From NCBI RefSeq assembly GCF_008016795.1, contig NZ_SDIK01000006.1:1-59202 (forward strand): DNA of 59,202 bases, read 5' to 3'. Position 1 is the stretch's first letter, and every line of letters begins with the position of its first letter. Below the pieces are notes generated by a model that saw nothing but the letters and a program-made list of their open reading frames with translations, had not been told where the DNA came from and ran no database searches. A program made the position numbers and the translations under genes. Shown one piece after another: positions 38,009-47,367 of this stretch. The stretch is from Prevotella brunnea (GTDB taxonomy: Bacteria; Bacteroidota; Bacteroidia; Bacteroidales; Bacteroidaceae).

Positions 38009-38371
38009 GCCATAATATTCCGTTCTGCCAAGTAAAATATCGGTTTTTTATTCTTAATTATCAGCTCATCGATCGAAAAAATGATGGGCAGGAGTCTGTG
38101 TAAAGAATGTGCTGTATCAATTAACTCCGAATGTTTAATGAAACCACCTTCACTCGGACATTTTCTGCGTTTTCGCTATCGAGCCATAGCTCCGGATGAT
38201 TCAGTGAAATTATCTTCAATGCACACAAAAGGATGATAAACAAAGGATTTCCTCCTTTTTCCCAAATCATTAAGCACAATTGAACCATTTGGAATCAATG
38301 AACTAAAATCGGGCATTAAGATTTCTCTGCGTTGTATGATGGTGAGAAATTTTTATCTTTTCCCAATGGCG
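38009..38371. other. Non-coding stretch between corA promoter and repeat E
   Basis: This part of the 866-bp gap between corA and lysS is AT-rich. I see no open frame, RNA structure or promoter that I can support. Confidence 0.5.
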
Positions 38372-38620
38372 TCCTAATCATCACGAAATTATATTACAAA
38401 AACCGTATCAGGGACACGTTTTGTAATCTATTGATAATCAAGATGATATTGGTTGCTATTTAAAAGCTTACCTTTTGCATTGCAATTCATGACCTTTTGC
38501 ACTGCAAAAGCTTACCTTTTGGAAAGCAAAAACTAAGCTTTGGATGGATGAATGAAGAAAATTTAGTACATTATTGAACTTTTCCCATATCGCCGGGAAG
38601 GATTTTCGCGTTTTCAGTGT
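38372..38620 (+). repeat. Long dispersed repeat with 22-bp array E
   Basis: Box TTGATAATCAA at 38431-38441, spacer 38442-38461 (20 bp), then four 22-bp units at 38462, 38484, 38506 and 38528. The second unit, AATTCATGACC-TTTTGC, is shared with array B. The ~60 bp before the box and the ~70 bp after the units also match the flanks of array B in reverse orientation, so the two are copies of one ~250-bp element. Confidence 0.9.
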
Positions 38621-38693
38621 CCTCGCTAAATATGCCATTTAACGGAAGAACCATAAAAAAGATAAAAAGCCCGAGAGTTTGCAAATAATTTAG

Positions 38694-38701
38694 TACATTT
38701 G
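38694..38701 (+). promoter_or_regulatory. -7 box (TACATTTG) of lysS
   Basis: TACATTTG fits the consensus, 41 bp before the lysS ATG. The nearest TTTG is only 12 bp upstream, too close for a normal -33. Confidence 0.45.
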
Positions 38702-38742
38702 CAAATCAATATATAGAATTATAATTCGAGTTTTAAGAAAGC

Positions 38743-40479
38743 ATGAACGTTTTAGAATTATCAGAACAAGAGATTGTACGCCGCCACAGTTTGCAGGAAT
38801 TACGCAACATGGGGGTTGAGCCATATCCGGCGGCAGAGTATCCGACGAACGCATATTCCACCGACATAAAATCAGAATTTAAGGAAGACGAGAAACGGGA
38901 GGTCGTGATTGCGGGTCGTCTTATGGGGCGTCGCGTAATGGGAAAGGCATCTTTCGCAGAAATACAGGACAGCAAAGGCAGAATACAGGTATATGTTACT
39001 CGCGATGAGATTTGTCCGGACGAGAACAAAGACGCTTACAACGTTGTTTTCAAAAAGTTGCTAGACATCGGCGATTTCATTGGGGTGAAAGGCTACGTGT
39101 TCAAGACTCAGATGGGCGAGATTTCCGTACACGCCGAGGAAATTACATTGCTATCGAAGAGTCTGACCCCACTACCCGTCGTGAAATATAAAGACGGAGT
39201 AGCTTACGACAAGTTCGACGACCCGGAGTTGCGCTATCGCCGCCGTTACGTCGATCTTGTGGTAAACGAAGGCGTAAAAGATACTTTTCTCAAGCGAGCA
39301 ACGGTATTGCGCACCATGCGCAACTTCTTCGATGAAGCAGGTTACACAGAGGTGGAAACGCCCACTTTGCAAAGCATTGCCGGAGGAGCCAGCGCACGTC
39401 CGTTCATCACACATTTCAACGCGCTGAACGTTGATATGTATATGCGCATTGCCACAGAATTATATCTGAAAAGGCTCATTGTCGGAGGCTTTGAGGGAGT
39501 TTACGAAATAGGAAAGAACTTCCGCAACGAGGGCATGGATCGTTTCCATAATCCTGAATTTACATGTATGGAACTATATGTTCAGTACAAGGATTACCAA
39601 TGGATGATGGGCTTCACGGAGAGATTGCTCGAGAAGATTTGCATGGAAGTGAACGGTACGACAGAAGTACAGGTGGGCGAACATCTCATCAGCTTTAAGG
39701 CTCCATTCCGCCGATTGCCCATCCTTGACGCCATTAAGGAGAAGACGGGTTTCGACTTGTACGGCAAGAGTGAAGATGAAATACGCCATATCGCCGTGGA
39801 TGAATTGAAAATGGAAAGCATAGACGAGAGCTTCGGCAAAGGAAAACTCATTGATGAAATCTTTGGCGAGTACTGCGAGGGCACGTTCATCCAACCAACA
39901 TTCATCATCGACTACCCCGTGGAAATGTCGCCACTGACGAAAATGCACCGCTCGAAGCCCGGACTCACAGAACGTTTCGAGCTGATGGTGAACGGCAAGG
40001 AACTGGCAAACGCTTATTCGGAGCTTAACGATCCATTAGACCAAGAAGAACGCTTTAAGGACCAAATGCGATTGGCTGACAAAGGCGATGACGAGGCAAT
40101 GATTATCGACCAAGACTTCCTGCGCGCGCTTCGCTACGGTATGCCACCAACATCGGGCATCGGTATCGGCATCGACCGATTGGTAATGCTCATGACCGGC
40201 AAGGAATACATTCAGGAGGTGCTTCTCTTTCCACAAATGAAGCCGGAAGCCAAAATGCCACAAAGCAGCATAAAGGAATGGGCGGAAATAGGAGTGGAAG
40301 AAAACTGGGTTTACGTGCTTCGCAAATGCGGTTTCAATCTTATTCAAAACATCAAAGAAGAAAAAGCACAAGGCTTACAACAGAAAATAGGTGAGATTAA
40401 CAAAAAGTATAAGTTGGGCTACGACAAACCATCGGTTGAGGACATTCAGCAGTGGATTGACAAAGCCAATCAAAAATAA
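38743..40479 (+). CDS. lysS: Lysyl-tRNA synthetase, class II
   Basis: LysS charges tRNA-Lys with lysine. The 578-residue protein has the N-terminal OB anticodon domain (about 50-160, with '[20 protein letters not shown]' cut here to the AGR-x-M-x-RR pattern), class II motif 2 '[16 protein letters not shown]' near 265, and motif 3 '[12 protein letters not shown]' near 470. The C-terminal ~70 residues extend past the catalytic core, as in other Bacteroidota LysS proteins. It leads a rightward set with gpsA and pgi. Confidence 0.95.
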   Translation: MNVLELSEQEIVRRHSLQELRNMGVEPYPAAEYPTNAYSTDIKSEFKEDEKREVVIAGRLMGRRVMGKASFAEIQDSKGRIQVYVTRDEICPDENKDAYNVVFKKLLDIGDFIGVKGYVFKTQMGEISVHAEEITLLSKSLTPLPVVKYKDGVAYDKFDDPELRYRRRYVDLVVNEGVKDTFLKRATVLRTMRNFFDEAGYTEVETPTLQSIAGGASARPFITHFNALNVDMYMRIATELYLKRLIVGGFEGVYEIGKNFRNEGMDRFHNPEFTCMELYVQYKDYQWMMGFTERLLEKICMEVNGTTEVQVGEHLISFKAPFRRLPILDAIKEKTGFDLYGKSEDEIRHIAVDELKMESIDESFGKGKLIDEIFGEYCEGTFIQPTFIIDYPVEMSPLTKMHRSKPGLTERFELMVNGKELANAYSELNDPLDQEERFKDQMRLADKGDDEAMIIDQDFLRALRYGMPPTSGIGIGIDRLVMLMTGKEYIQEVLLFPQMKPEAKMPQSSIKEWAEIGVEENWVYVLRKCGFNLIQNIKEEKAQGLQQKIGEINKKYKLGYDKPSVEDIQQWIDKANQK

Positions 40480-40484
40480 AGCGT

Positions 40485-40526
40485 AAAAAGTAAAGACGCA
40501 AAACTCGTTTTGCTCTTTTACCTTTT
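40485..40526 (+). terminator. Imperfect hairpin between lysS and gpsA
   Basis: The left arm 40485-40504 and right arm 40507-40526 pair through GCAAAAC/GTTTTGC at the top (2-nt loop) and then a mostly paired purine/pyrimidine stretch. It fills nearly all of the 51-bp gap and may act as an attenuator or processing site between the two genes. Confidence 0.45.
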
Positions 40527-40530
40527 CAAT

Positions 40531-41526
40531 ATGTACGAAGTAGGAAACATAGCCATCATTGGAAGCGGCAGTTGGGCAACCGCCATCGCGAAGATAGTGG
40601 TGGAACATACGCACCACATCGGTTGGTACTTCCGGAGAGACGAATCAATAGCAGACTTTCGTCGCCTCGGACACAACCCGACCTATCTGACAAGCGCACA
40701 CTTCGATTTGAACGAAGTAACCTTGTCTTCCGATATTAATCGGTTGGTGCAGGACTATGATACGCTAATCTTTGTTACGCCTTCGCCTTATCTGAAATCA
40801 ATATTGAAAAAGGTAAAGACCAAACTCAACAATAAATTCATCGTAACAGCTATTAAGGGTATCGTTCCCGATGAGAATTTGGTGTGCTCCGAATACTTCC
40901 ACAAGGTGTATCATGTTCCGGAAGACAACCTCGCCGTAATCGGTGGCCCATCTCATGCCGAAGAAGTGGCAATGGAACGCCTGACCTATCTCACCGTAGG
41001 CTGTTCCGATCAAGAGAAAGCAAAGGCCATGACGGAAGTCTTGGCTTCCAACTACGTGAAGACCAAGACATCGCCCGATGTGCTCGGCATTGAATACGCT
41101 TCCGTGTTGAAGAACGTTTATGCCATCGCTTCCGGTATTTGTGCCGGACTGCAATATGGCGACAACTTCCAATCGGTAATCATCTCAAATGCCATGCAAG
41201 AAATGGAACGAGCCTTGACAGCACTCAACCCCATTCCACGCTCAATGATCGACAGTGTTTATTTAGGCGACCAGCTCGTTACGGGCTACAGTAACTTCAG
41301 TCGTAATCGCACGTTCGGCATGATGATAGGCAAGGGCTACAGCGTGAAATCGGCTCAAGTGGAAATGGAAATGATTGCAGAAGGCTACTTCGGAACAAAG
41401 TGCATGAAAGAAATCAACAGGCACTTACATGTGAACATGCCAATTTTAGATGCAGTTTACAACATTCTTTACGAACGTATCAGTCCACAAGTTGAAATAA
41501 AATTATTAACAGATTCATTCAGGTAA
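40531..41526 (+). CDS. gpsA: Glycerol-3-phosphate dehydrogenase [NAD(P)+]
   Basis: GpsA reduces dihydroxyacetone phosphate to sn-glycerol-3-phosphate for phospholipids. From the ATG at 40531 the protein has 331 residues and starts '[20 protein letters not shown]', with the GxGxxA nucleotide loop, followed by 'VTAIKGIV' near 108 and 'GPSHAEEVA' near 142, both family landmarks. An open frame from 40510 would overlap the hairpin and is less likely. pgi starts 4 bp downstream. Confidence 0.94.
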   Translation: MYEVGNIAIIGSGSWATAIAKIVVEHTHHIGWYFRRDESIADFRRLGHNPTYLTSAHFDLNEVTLSSDINRLVQDYDTLIFVTPSPYLKSILKKVKTKLNNKFIVTAIKGIVPDENLVCSEYFHKVYHVPEDNLAVIGGPSHAEEVAMERLTYLTVGCSDQEKAKAMTEVLASNYVKTKTSPDVLGIEYASVLKNVYAIASGICAGLQYGDNFQSVIISNAMQEMERALTALNPIPRSMIDSVYLGDQLVTGYSNFSRNRTFGMMIGKGYSVKSAQVEMEMIAEGYFGTKCMKEINRHLHVNMPILDAVYNILYERISPQVEIKLLTDSFR

Positions 41527-41530
41527 ACAG

Positions 41531-42877
41531 ATGGAAAGTATCAAATTAGACATTACCAAAGCTGCTCAGTTCTTAAATCCGGGCACAGTAGAAACATACG
41601 CTCCACAGGTGGCTAAGGCACAGGAAGCACTTGAAAACGGAACGTGTCAGGGGAACGACTTCCTTGGTTGGCTACATCTGCCGTCAGAAACCAACGAAGC
41701 ATTCTTGAGCGAAATACAGACTGTCGCAGATACATTGCGAGAGAAGTGCGAAGTAGTGGTGGTGGCAGGCATCGGAGGTTCATATTTGGGTGCACGTGCC
41801 ATAATAGAAGCATTGGGTAACAGCTTCGCTTGGCTCTTGAAGGATGAAAAAAATCCTACCCTTCTCTTCGCAGGTAACAACATCGGAGAGGACTATCTCC
41901 ATGAACTGACAGAATACCTGAAAGACAAGCGATTTGGCGTTATCAACATTTCAAAGTCGGGAACAACCACGGAAACAGCTCTCGCTTTCCGACTGTTGAA
42001 GAAACAATGTGAAGCTCAACGTGGGAAAGATACTGCCAAAGAGGTTATCATTGCCATCACCGATGCAACAAAGGGAGCAGCGCGGAAGGCAGCGACACAA
42101 GAAGGCTACAAAACATTTGTCATTCCCGACAATGTTGGGGGACGTTTCTCGGTTCTCACCCCGGTGGGCTTACTTCCCATTGCCGTTGCAGGCTTCGACA
42201 TCAAACTGTTGATGGACGGTGCACGCACGATGGAGAAAGAAACGGCCATCGATGTTCCTTTCGAGGAGAATATCGCGGCACGCTACGCAGCCGTGCGTCA
42301 GGCTCTTTACACACAGGCAGGCAAGAAGATAGAGATCATTGCCAACTTCCAACCGAAACTACACTTCATGGCTGAATGGTGGAAACAGCTCTACGGAGAA
42401 AGCGAAGGAAAGCAATCAAAGGGAATTTTCCCGGCGGCTTGCGACTTCACAACCGACCTTCACTCCATGGGACAGTGGATACAAGAGGGCGAACGCACTA
42501 TCTTCGAGACCGTTTTGTCGGTAGAAGAACCCAATAAAAAACTTCTTTTCCCACACGATGAAGAAAATCTTGACGGACTGAATTTTCTCGAGGGCAAACG
42601 TGTTGATGAGGTAAACAAAATGGCTGAGTTGGGAACTCGATTGGCACACGTTGATGGTGGGGTGCCGAACATTCGCGTTAGTATTCCCAAACTGAATGAA
42701 TACTATATCGGCCAACTCATCTACTTCTTTGAGAAAGCTTGTGGAATTAGCGGAATCGTTCAAGGCGTAAACCCATTCAACCAGCCGGGCGTGGAAGCCT
42801 ACAAGAAGAATATGTTTGCTTTGCTCAACAAGCCGGGTTATGAGGCAGAGAGTAAGGCTATAAAAGAGAGGCTTTAA
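41531..42877 (+). CDS. pgi: Glucose-6-phosphate isomerase
   Basis: Pgi interconverts glucose-6-phosphate and fructose-6-phosphate in glycolysis. The 448-residue protein has the sugar-phosphate binding stretches '[11 protein letters not shown]' near 80 and '[10 protein letters not shown]' near 140, '[14 protein letters not shown]' near 205, and the C-terminal '[14 protein letters not shown]' with the active-site lysine. The compact size is that of the Gram-positive/Bacteroidota type. It lies 4 bp after gpsA. Confidence 0.95.
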   Translation: MESIKLDITKAAQFLNPGTVETYAPQVAKAQEALENGTCQGNDFLGWLHLPSETNEAFLSEIQTVADTLREKCEVVVVAGIGGSYLGARAIIEALGNSFAWLLKDEKNPTLLFAGNNIGEDYLHELTEYLKDKRFGVINISKSGTTTETALAFRLLKKQCEAQRGKDTAKEVIIAITDATKGAARKAATQEGYKTFVIPDNVGGRFSVLTPVGLLPIAVAGFDIKLLMDGARTMEKETAIDVPFEENIAARYAAVRQALYTQAGKKIEIIANFQPKLHFMAEWWKQLYGESEGKQSKGIFPAACDFTTDLHSMGQWIQEGERTIFETVLSVEEPNKKLLFPHDEENLDGLNFLEGKRVDEVNKMAELGTRLAHVDGGVPNIRVSIPKLNEYYIGQLIYFFEKACGISGIVQGVNPFNQPGVEAYKKNMFALLNKPGYEAESKAIKERL

Positions 42878-42958
42878 GCTCTTTCATCTCCAATTAATTC
42901 CCTCACCCTTTCTTGAAAAAGAACTGATGGGGGAATCCTATTTTTAATGGTATAAAAT

Positions 42959-43678
42959 ATGTTTCAAGAAGCGATCCAAAGATATAACGAAAAATCGGCT
43001 ATTCCGTTCTCTCCGAAAGTTGTGTTGTTCGATATGGATGGGGTGCTCTACGACTCCATGCCCAATCACGCACAAGTGTGGATGTTGGCAATGAAAGCGC
43101 ACGGCATCAGGTTCTCTGCCAAGGACGCATACGCCACAGAGGGGGCTCGTGGCGTGGATACCATTCAGAAATATGCCAAAGAACAGCTCAAAAAAGACCT
43201 TTCAGAGGAAGAGGCTGAAGCCATTTATGAATTGAAAGCCGGGCTTTTCCACGAATTACTACCACCTCCTATCTTCGATGGTGTAAAGGATTTGATGCGA
43301 AAAATAAAGGCAGATGGACTGCGGATTGGCGTTGTTACCGGAAGTGGACAGCGAAAACTCATACAACGACTGCTCGATGATTTCAGCGACTTTCTCTCCG
43401 AAGACCAAATCACTACTGCTTTCGATGTAAAACGTGGCAAGCCTAATCCTGACCCTTATCTTGCCGGATTGAAACGAGCAGGCAACTATGCCCCGAACGA
43501 AGGCATCGTGATTGAAAACGCGCCTCTTGGGGTTCGTGCCGGCGTGGCAGCGCGATGTTTTACCATTGCAGTTAACAGCGGACCGCTTCCCAATTCCGCA
43601 TTGACCGATGAGGGTGCCGACATACTTTTCCCCTCTATCCGCCAATTGGCTGATAGCTGGGAACAATTAATAAGGTAA
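42959..43678 (+). CDS. HAD superfamily sugar-phosphate phosphatase/mutase-like protein
   Basis: The 239-residue protein has HAD motif I 'LFDMDGVLYDS' with D25 and D27, motif II in 'GVVTGSGQ' near 126, and the later motifs 'KRGKPNPDPYLAGL' and 'GIVIENAPLGVRAG'. The helical cap between residues 40 and 100 places it in the beta-phosphoglucomutase/phosphatase subgroup. The substrate cannot be told. It lies 81 bp after pgi, separated by a weak inverted repeat (about 42896-42942), and may share the transcript. Confidence 0.85.
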   Translation: MFQEAIQRYNEKSAIPFSPKVVLFDMDGVLYDSMPNHAQVWMLAMKAHGIRFSAKDAYATEGARGVDTIQKYAKEQLKKDLSEEEAEAIYELKAGLFHELLPPPIFDGVKDLMRKIKADGLRIGVVTGSGQRKLIQRLLDDFSDFLSEDQITTAFDVKRGKPNPDPYLAGLKRAGNYAPNEGIVIENAPLGVRAGVAARCFTIAVNSGPLPNSALTDEGADILFPSIRQLADSWEQLIR

Positions 43679-43792
43679 ATGGTGTTGTGTCGTTAGCGTG
43701 GTATCGCTATCCATATCGGCTATCCGAAATCTCGTCCGAGACAGCTGTTTCAGTTATTTCGACTCGATTTCTTATGTCCGAAAGTACGTTTC

Positions 43793-45523
43793 TTATTGGA
43801 TGGTGTGCTTTTTCAAAAACTCTTCGTAATTGTTCTTATAACCATTGAACACGTTGATATCCACATCGCCATGAATACCGGCAACCTTCCCGTCGGGACT
43901 CAACTGCCAAATTTTTAATTTAATATCGGGCTTATACTCTCCATACCGGGCTATCCAAACAAAGTAATTCCCCTGAATGTCTATGGCAAGAGGGAGATAT
44001 TTCTTCGTAAACATCTGACTGACATAAAGGATGGGGCGCACTCCGGTAGCTTTATGCACCACCGACAGCCAATCGCGAATGTGCTTGAACATTATCTCTG
44101 CCCCACCCATCCTCCTGATTTGTGCATCGGAAGGTTCTACATCCAGAACCGCCGGTAAGTCGCCTTTCAAAAATCGGCTCTTCGACAGGAAAAATCTCGC
44201 TTGAGCGGCACCGGCAGATGTAGTGGAAAAGAAATGATAACTACCCACGTGGATTCTCTTTTCGCGCGCTTTTCGATAATCTTCGTGATAATATTTATTG
44301 AAAACCGTGCAACCTTCCGTGGACTTAATGTAGATGAACGATATGGGATAATCCACCTTTCCTTTTATTTTCTTTGTACTTAGTGTTCCCAAGTCCTTAA
44401 TCCTTAGCCTATTCCAATCAATGTTGAACACCTTGTCATACTTTTCGTGCTGATGCCGTGAAATGTCAATGCCATAGACTCGCTCGGAATGATAAGTGAG
44501 CCGTTCGCCCTTGAAAACATTATCTTTCCATTCGCCCACCATGAGATACTCATGGGGAGCAACATAAAAACCGAAACCATTTCGTTGTCCGTTCTCCCAA
44601 TGTCCGCTGTAGAAGCTGCCATTCTTTCCAAAGTGCCTCCCATAGCCGTGAGGCTTCCCATTTAGCAGCGGTCCCACATAATATCCCGATGAGTCGGTTA
44701 TATGGGGTTCCACCGGTGGATTGAGTTCTGTTTTTTCCGGAATACGAGATTTCTCGAGTTCACTCCGTGCCTGCTCGGCACTCATCTTTGACCTTACATA
44801 GAGGGGCGTTCGCTTGTTGTAAGTCTGTAACAGTATGAACGACTTATGGGCATCTGTGTTAATGCGACGACAAACCACGGACTTCTTGTTTCTCTTTCTA
44901 ACGATTGTGTAACGGTTGATTTGTCTGACGCGAAGCTTTCCCTTTTGATCTATGGCGCGCAACTTATTGATGAAGCGAGAGAGCGAATCCATTTGCAAGG
45001 TTACATACCTTTGATAATCGGCTATCCTGTTATAACCGAAATCCTGCACGCTATGGGTGCGCATGTAATACGTCAGCTCGTTGCGCTGTGTTTGCAAACC
45101 TGCCAACTCATCATCCAAGAGCTTATATTCCCTCTCCATTAATTGGTGAAGAGCTTCACTTCTGAGGTTCAGAATGATAGAAGGCTTGTTTTCCCATGTC
45201 GTGAGGATGCGCCCGCGACAGCTTGGAAGTATGGGAAGCATATTCACCCAATAACCTTTTACACGCACACTTCTCACCTTTACGCTGTCTTTGCTTGTCG
45301 CGCCTCCGATTAGCCGGGTGCCTTTATAATCGGTGAAAAAGAGGACAGGCGTCCCATTTACCTCCAATCGGTAGTAAGCCTCCTGTTTTACGATGACCGT
45401 GCTCCGCTCAATACTTTTTCGCGAGAGTGGCAACAATCTGTAGATGAAAATTGTCGCGAGAAGCACGCAGGTTATTCCGGCTGCAATATAAAGATGTTTT
45501 TTGTGGAAAAAGTTTCCAAACAT
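43793..45523 (-). CDS. MORN-repeat protein with GH25 muramidase domain
   Basis: The 576-residue protein has one N-terminal membrane helix (about 9-30), a helical middle, three MORN-type repeats (about 275-345; marks: NGKPHGYGRHFG, NGQRNGFGFY and WKDNVFKGERL), and a C-terminal GH25 domain (about 350-570). The GH25 part shows 'YGIDISRHQ', 'FIYIKSTEG', 'GSYHFF' and the catalytic 'LDVEPS' segment. GH25 enzymes cut the glycan strands of peptidoglycan. The MORN repeats may place the enzyme at the membrane. It has its own -7 box and is convergent with the HAD gene. Confidence 0.88.
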   Translation of the reverse strand: MFGNFFHKKHLYIAAGITCVLLATIFIYRLLPLSRKSIERSTVIVKQEAYYRLEVNGTPVLFFTDYKGTRLIGGATSKDSVKVRSVRVKGYWVNMLPILPSCRGRILTTWENKPSIILNLRSEALHQLMEREYKLLDDELAGLQTQRNELTYYMRTHSVQDFGYNRIADYQRYVTLQMDSLSRFINKLRAIDQKGKLRVRQINRYTIVRKRNKKSVVCRRINTDAHKSFILLQTYNKRTPLYVRSKMSAEQARSELEKSRIPEKTELNPPVEPHITDSSGYYVGPLLNGKPHGYGRHFGKNGSFYSGHWENGQRNGFGFYVAPHEYLMVGEWKDNVFKGERLTYHSERVYGIDISRHQHEKYDKVFNIDWNRLRIKDLGTLSTKKIKGKVDYPISFIYIKSTEGCTVFNKYYHEDYRKAREKRIHVGSYHFFSTTSAGAAQARFFLSKSRFLKGDLPAVLDVEPSDAQIRRMGGAEIMFKHIRDWLSVVHKATGVRPILYVSQMFTKKYLPLAIDIQGNYFVWIARYGEYKPDIKLKIWQLSPDGKVAGIHGDVDINVFNGYKNNYEEFLKKHTIQ

Positions 45524-45547
45524 TATCCGTTATTCGTTTATTCTTTG

Positions 45548-45555
45548 CAAAGGTA
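45548..45555 (-). promoter_or_regulatory. -7 box (TACCTTTG) of the GH25 gene
   Basis: The minus strand reads TACCTTTG, 25 bp before the GH25 start codon; -33 not clear. Confidence 0.5.
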
Positions 45556-45673
45556 ACATAAAATCTCAACTTTGTTTCCGTAAAAGCAAAGAAATCAATC
45601 TGCCTGTTTTTATTTTCTTTTCGACCGTAGAGTCACCCGGCAAGTGCAAAATTATAAAACGTGTTTGAATATA

Positions 45674-45815
45674 TTGCTGTCCGCTAAAATGTGTACCTTT
45701 GTTCATGGTTACTTGAATTTATGTTAGAAAAAACAAAGGTAACAAAAGGGCTGGATTCCATGCGAGGAATCCAGTCCTAATTTTATGTTCAAAAAAAAGT
45801 TTTAGCGGACAGCAA
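45674..45815. mobile_element. MITE with 16-bp terminal inverted repeats
   Basis: TTGCTGTCCGCTAAAA at 45674-45689 is exactly repeated in reverse as TTTTAGCGGACAGCAA at 45800-45815. The ~142-bp element has no open frame. Inside are a 9-bp hairpin (45751-45759 with 45766-45774) and an ACCTTTGTT/AACAAAGGT inverted pair. It abuts the restriction-methylase relic. One end is repeated at 55955-56009, and its terminal sequence CTGTCCGCTAAA also begins the IS-like element at 58821. Confidence 0.85.
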
Positions 45816-45818
45816 CAT

Positions 45819-46180
45819 AAGATTATATGCTTCAAGAACAGCCATATCAACAGTAGCATCTGTTACTTGATTATGTATTCTCTGATATACTATATCTGTT
45901 AAAGACTGTTGGAAATCCAATTTCAAAAGAGTTTTTTCCAAAGTTGTAACATATAGTTGTATACCACCTCCTTGAACTTCTGCCTCAGTTGTAAGTTTGA
46001 GATATCAATCAAAAAGTTTACTATTCATTAGCCCGACAAATTGAATAAGGCTGTCTCTATCCCCAGTCATTATATCAACGGCATTATTACAGATAAGTTG
46101 TTTTTCGTCAAAACAGAAGTTAATGTTGCAACCAATGATTTTCCACATTACTTTTGGCTTAGAAAAATCCTCCGTTATTA
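45819..46180 (-). pseudogene. Type IIG restriction-methylase C-terminal relic
   Basis: A continuous minus-strand frame of about 120 codons with one internal TGA (about 46008-46010) encodes 'FSKPKVMWKIIG', 'LMNSKLFD-stop-YLKLTTEAEVQGGG' and later 'LEKTLLKLD'. These are marks of the specificity/C-terminal part of Eco57I-like type II restriction-methyltransferases. The internal TGA replaces what is usually a Trp. The catalytic domains are absent; the upstream end is cut by the toxin-antitoxin genes and the downstream end by the MITE. Confidence 0.65.
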
Positions 46181-46474
46181 GAAAGAAACTTCAATATTTA
46201 GCTTTCCACCTAACCCACGTTCTACCACATCAAAAAGTGTTTTTAATGTTATATTTTCGCCATTACTTTCCACCTTAGATATAAAGGAGCGTTTCTTATC
46301 AATCCGATTGGCTAATTGCTCTTGCGTCATATTCAGGCGCTCACGAGCTTCCCTTATTTTCAATCCTATACGCAAAGATTCTAATTCGCGCTCTAACTCA
46401 TCACGCTTAGGCGTGCCAACAGCACCATAATATTGATCCTTTATATTGTCGAGTGATTTTAGATTATTCATCAT
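46178..46474 (-). CDS. XRE-family antitoxin (HigA type)
   Basis: The 98-residue protein has a helix-turn-helix of the XRE/Cro type (about residues 40-93: 'REARERLNMTQEQLANRID...RSFISKVES'). It is the second gene of a toxin-antitoxin pair and should bind both the toxin and the shared promoter. A good ribosome site AAGGAGG lies 7 nt before its ATG, inside the toxin's last codons; start and toxin stop overlap as ATGA (46471-46474). Confidence 0.85.
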   Translation of the reverse strand: MMNNLKSLDNIKDQYYGAVGTPKRDELERELESLRIGLKIREARERLNMTQEQLANRIDKKRSFISKVESNGENITLKTLFDVVERGLGGKLNIEVSF

Positions 46475-46820
46475 TTCGTTACCTCCTTTTTATCGTTATA
46501 ATAGTTGTTCATTATTTTTACAGCACGTTTTATTTCGTACTTTGACGTCTTTTGTGTTTTCTTTTGAAAGCCACTTAGCAAGACTACAAGTTGGTTTCCA
46601 TCAAAAATACAAAAGATGCGAAAGATGTTATTGCCCAGCTGTATGCGTATTTCAAACAAGCCATTCGTACCCTCAATATACTTAAGGTAGTTTTGTGTAA
46701 TACGCTCTATTTGCTCCACAATATCAAGTACCTTAATGATTTTCTTCTGAACTTTCTCATTTTGATCCTTAAAAAATCATCAAAGTATGTTTTATATGCA
46801 ACAACTTGTCTGTATTTCAT
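46471..46820 (-). pseudogene. HigB/Gp49-type toxin, frameshifted
   Basis: The toxin begins at the ATG at 46820 ('MKYRQVVAYKTYFDDFL') and continues in another frame ('DQNEKVQKKIIKVLDIVEQ', then 'FEIRIQLGNNIFRIFC' and 'VVLLSGFQKKTQKT'). The two parts join smoothly if one base is added in the T6/A6 run at 46771-46776. Together they make a normal ~115-residue RelE-like HigB, an mRNA-cutting toxin. As it stands the gene is broken after about 20 codons, unless slippage on the homopolymer restores it. Confidence 0.75.
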
Positions 46821-46824
46821 ATCG

Positions 46825-46856
46825 CAAAGGTAATTTATAAATTACATATATGCAAA
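46825..46856 (-). promoter_or_regulatory. Promoter of the toxin-antitoxin pair
   Basis: On the minus strand TTTG (forward 46853-46856) and TACCTTTG (forward 46825-46832) are 20 bp apart. The -7 box ends only 4 bp before the toxin ATG, so the mRNA would be leaderless or nearly so. Confidence 0.7.
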
Positions 46857-46869
46857 TTTTAAGGACATT

Positions 46870-47022
46870 TTTATTCCGAACTCAGGTTGTTAAGTACATG
46901 CAGGATGACACGGGCAATCCACAGAGAAAAAACAAGGAGGTGATGAGGACAAAGGGTACAAGGTAACGCTTATTGGTGAGTTGATGGTTGTTAGATTTCA
47001 TCGCTTGTTTATTCATAAACAT
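46870..47022 (-). pseudogene. FucP-type sugar transporter, N-terminal fragment
   Basis: The minus strand encodes 'MNKQAMKSNNHQLTNKRYL' then 'VPFVLITSLFFL', the first helix of FucP/GluP-type sugar-proton symporters of the major facilitator superfamily. The next residues of the family, WIARVILHVLNN-like, follow in a different frame (one-base shift near 46915), then a stop. Only about 50 codons remain. Confidence 0.6.
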
Positions 47023-47312
47023 ACTGTTCTTTCGCTCGATGACTGGCACTGGGTTGTCATCAACTACGTCTTATTACAAAGAGTTAGTAGGGCAAAGGCA
47101 GTAAAATATGTGTACAACACCCGCATTTACGCACAATAAAAATAAATAATGTACACTCAGACCACATTCCAAACAAGTGGAACACGACTTAGCCAACAAG
47201 CTCACCTACATCACCTATTTTCACTAAAAGTAGTTATGTCCGCAAAAAGGAGCAACAAGAAAATACTTATTTTTGGGTATGTACATTTTTTTTCTGAATC
47301 GAGAAATTGAAA
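47023..47312. other. Non-coding stretch before the TonB receptor gene
   Basis: I see no supported gene, repeat or RNA here. It separates the decayed genes from the receptor promoter. Confidence 0.5.
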
Positions 47313-47320
47313 TACCTTTG
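47313..47320 (+). promoter_or_regulatory. -7 box (TACCTTTG) of the TonB receptor gene
   Basis: TACCTTTG lies 47 bp before the ATG. The -33 region is only T-rich. Confidence 0.5.
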
Positions 47321-47367
47321 CACAATAAAAGGATTATTAAGATAAAGATAATTATTAAAATAGCAAA

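Noticed and set aside
7947..38549. The 22-bp arrays as CRISPR arrays
   Set aside because: Units are direct repeats with no unique spacers of constant length between conserved repeats, and no cas gene is in the window.
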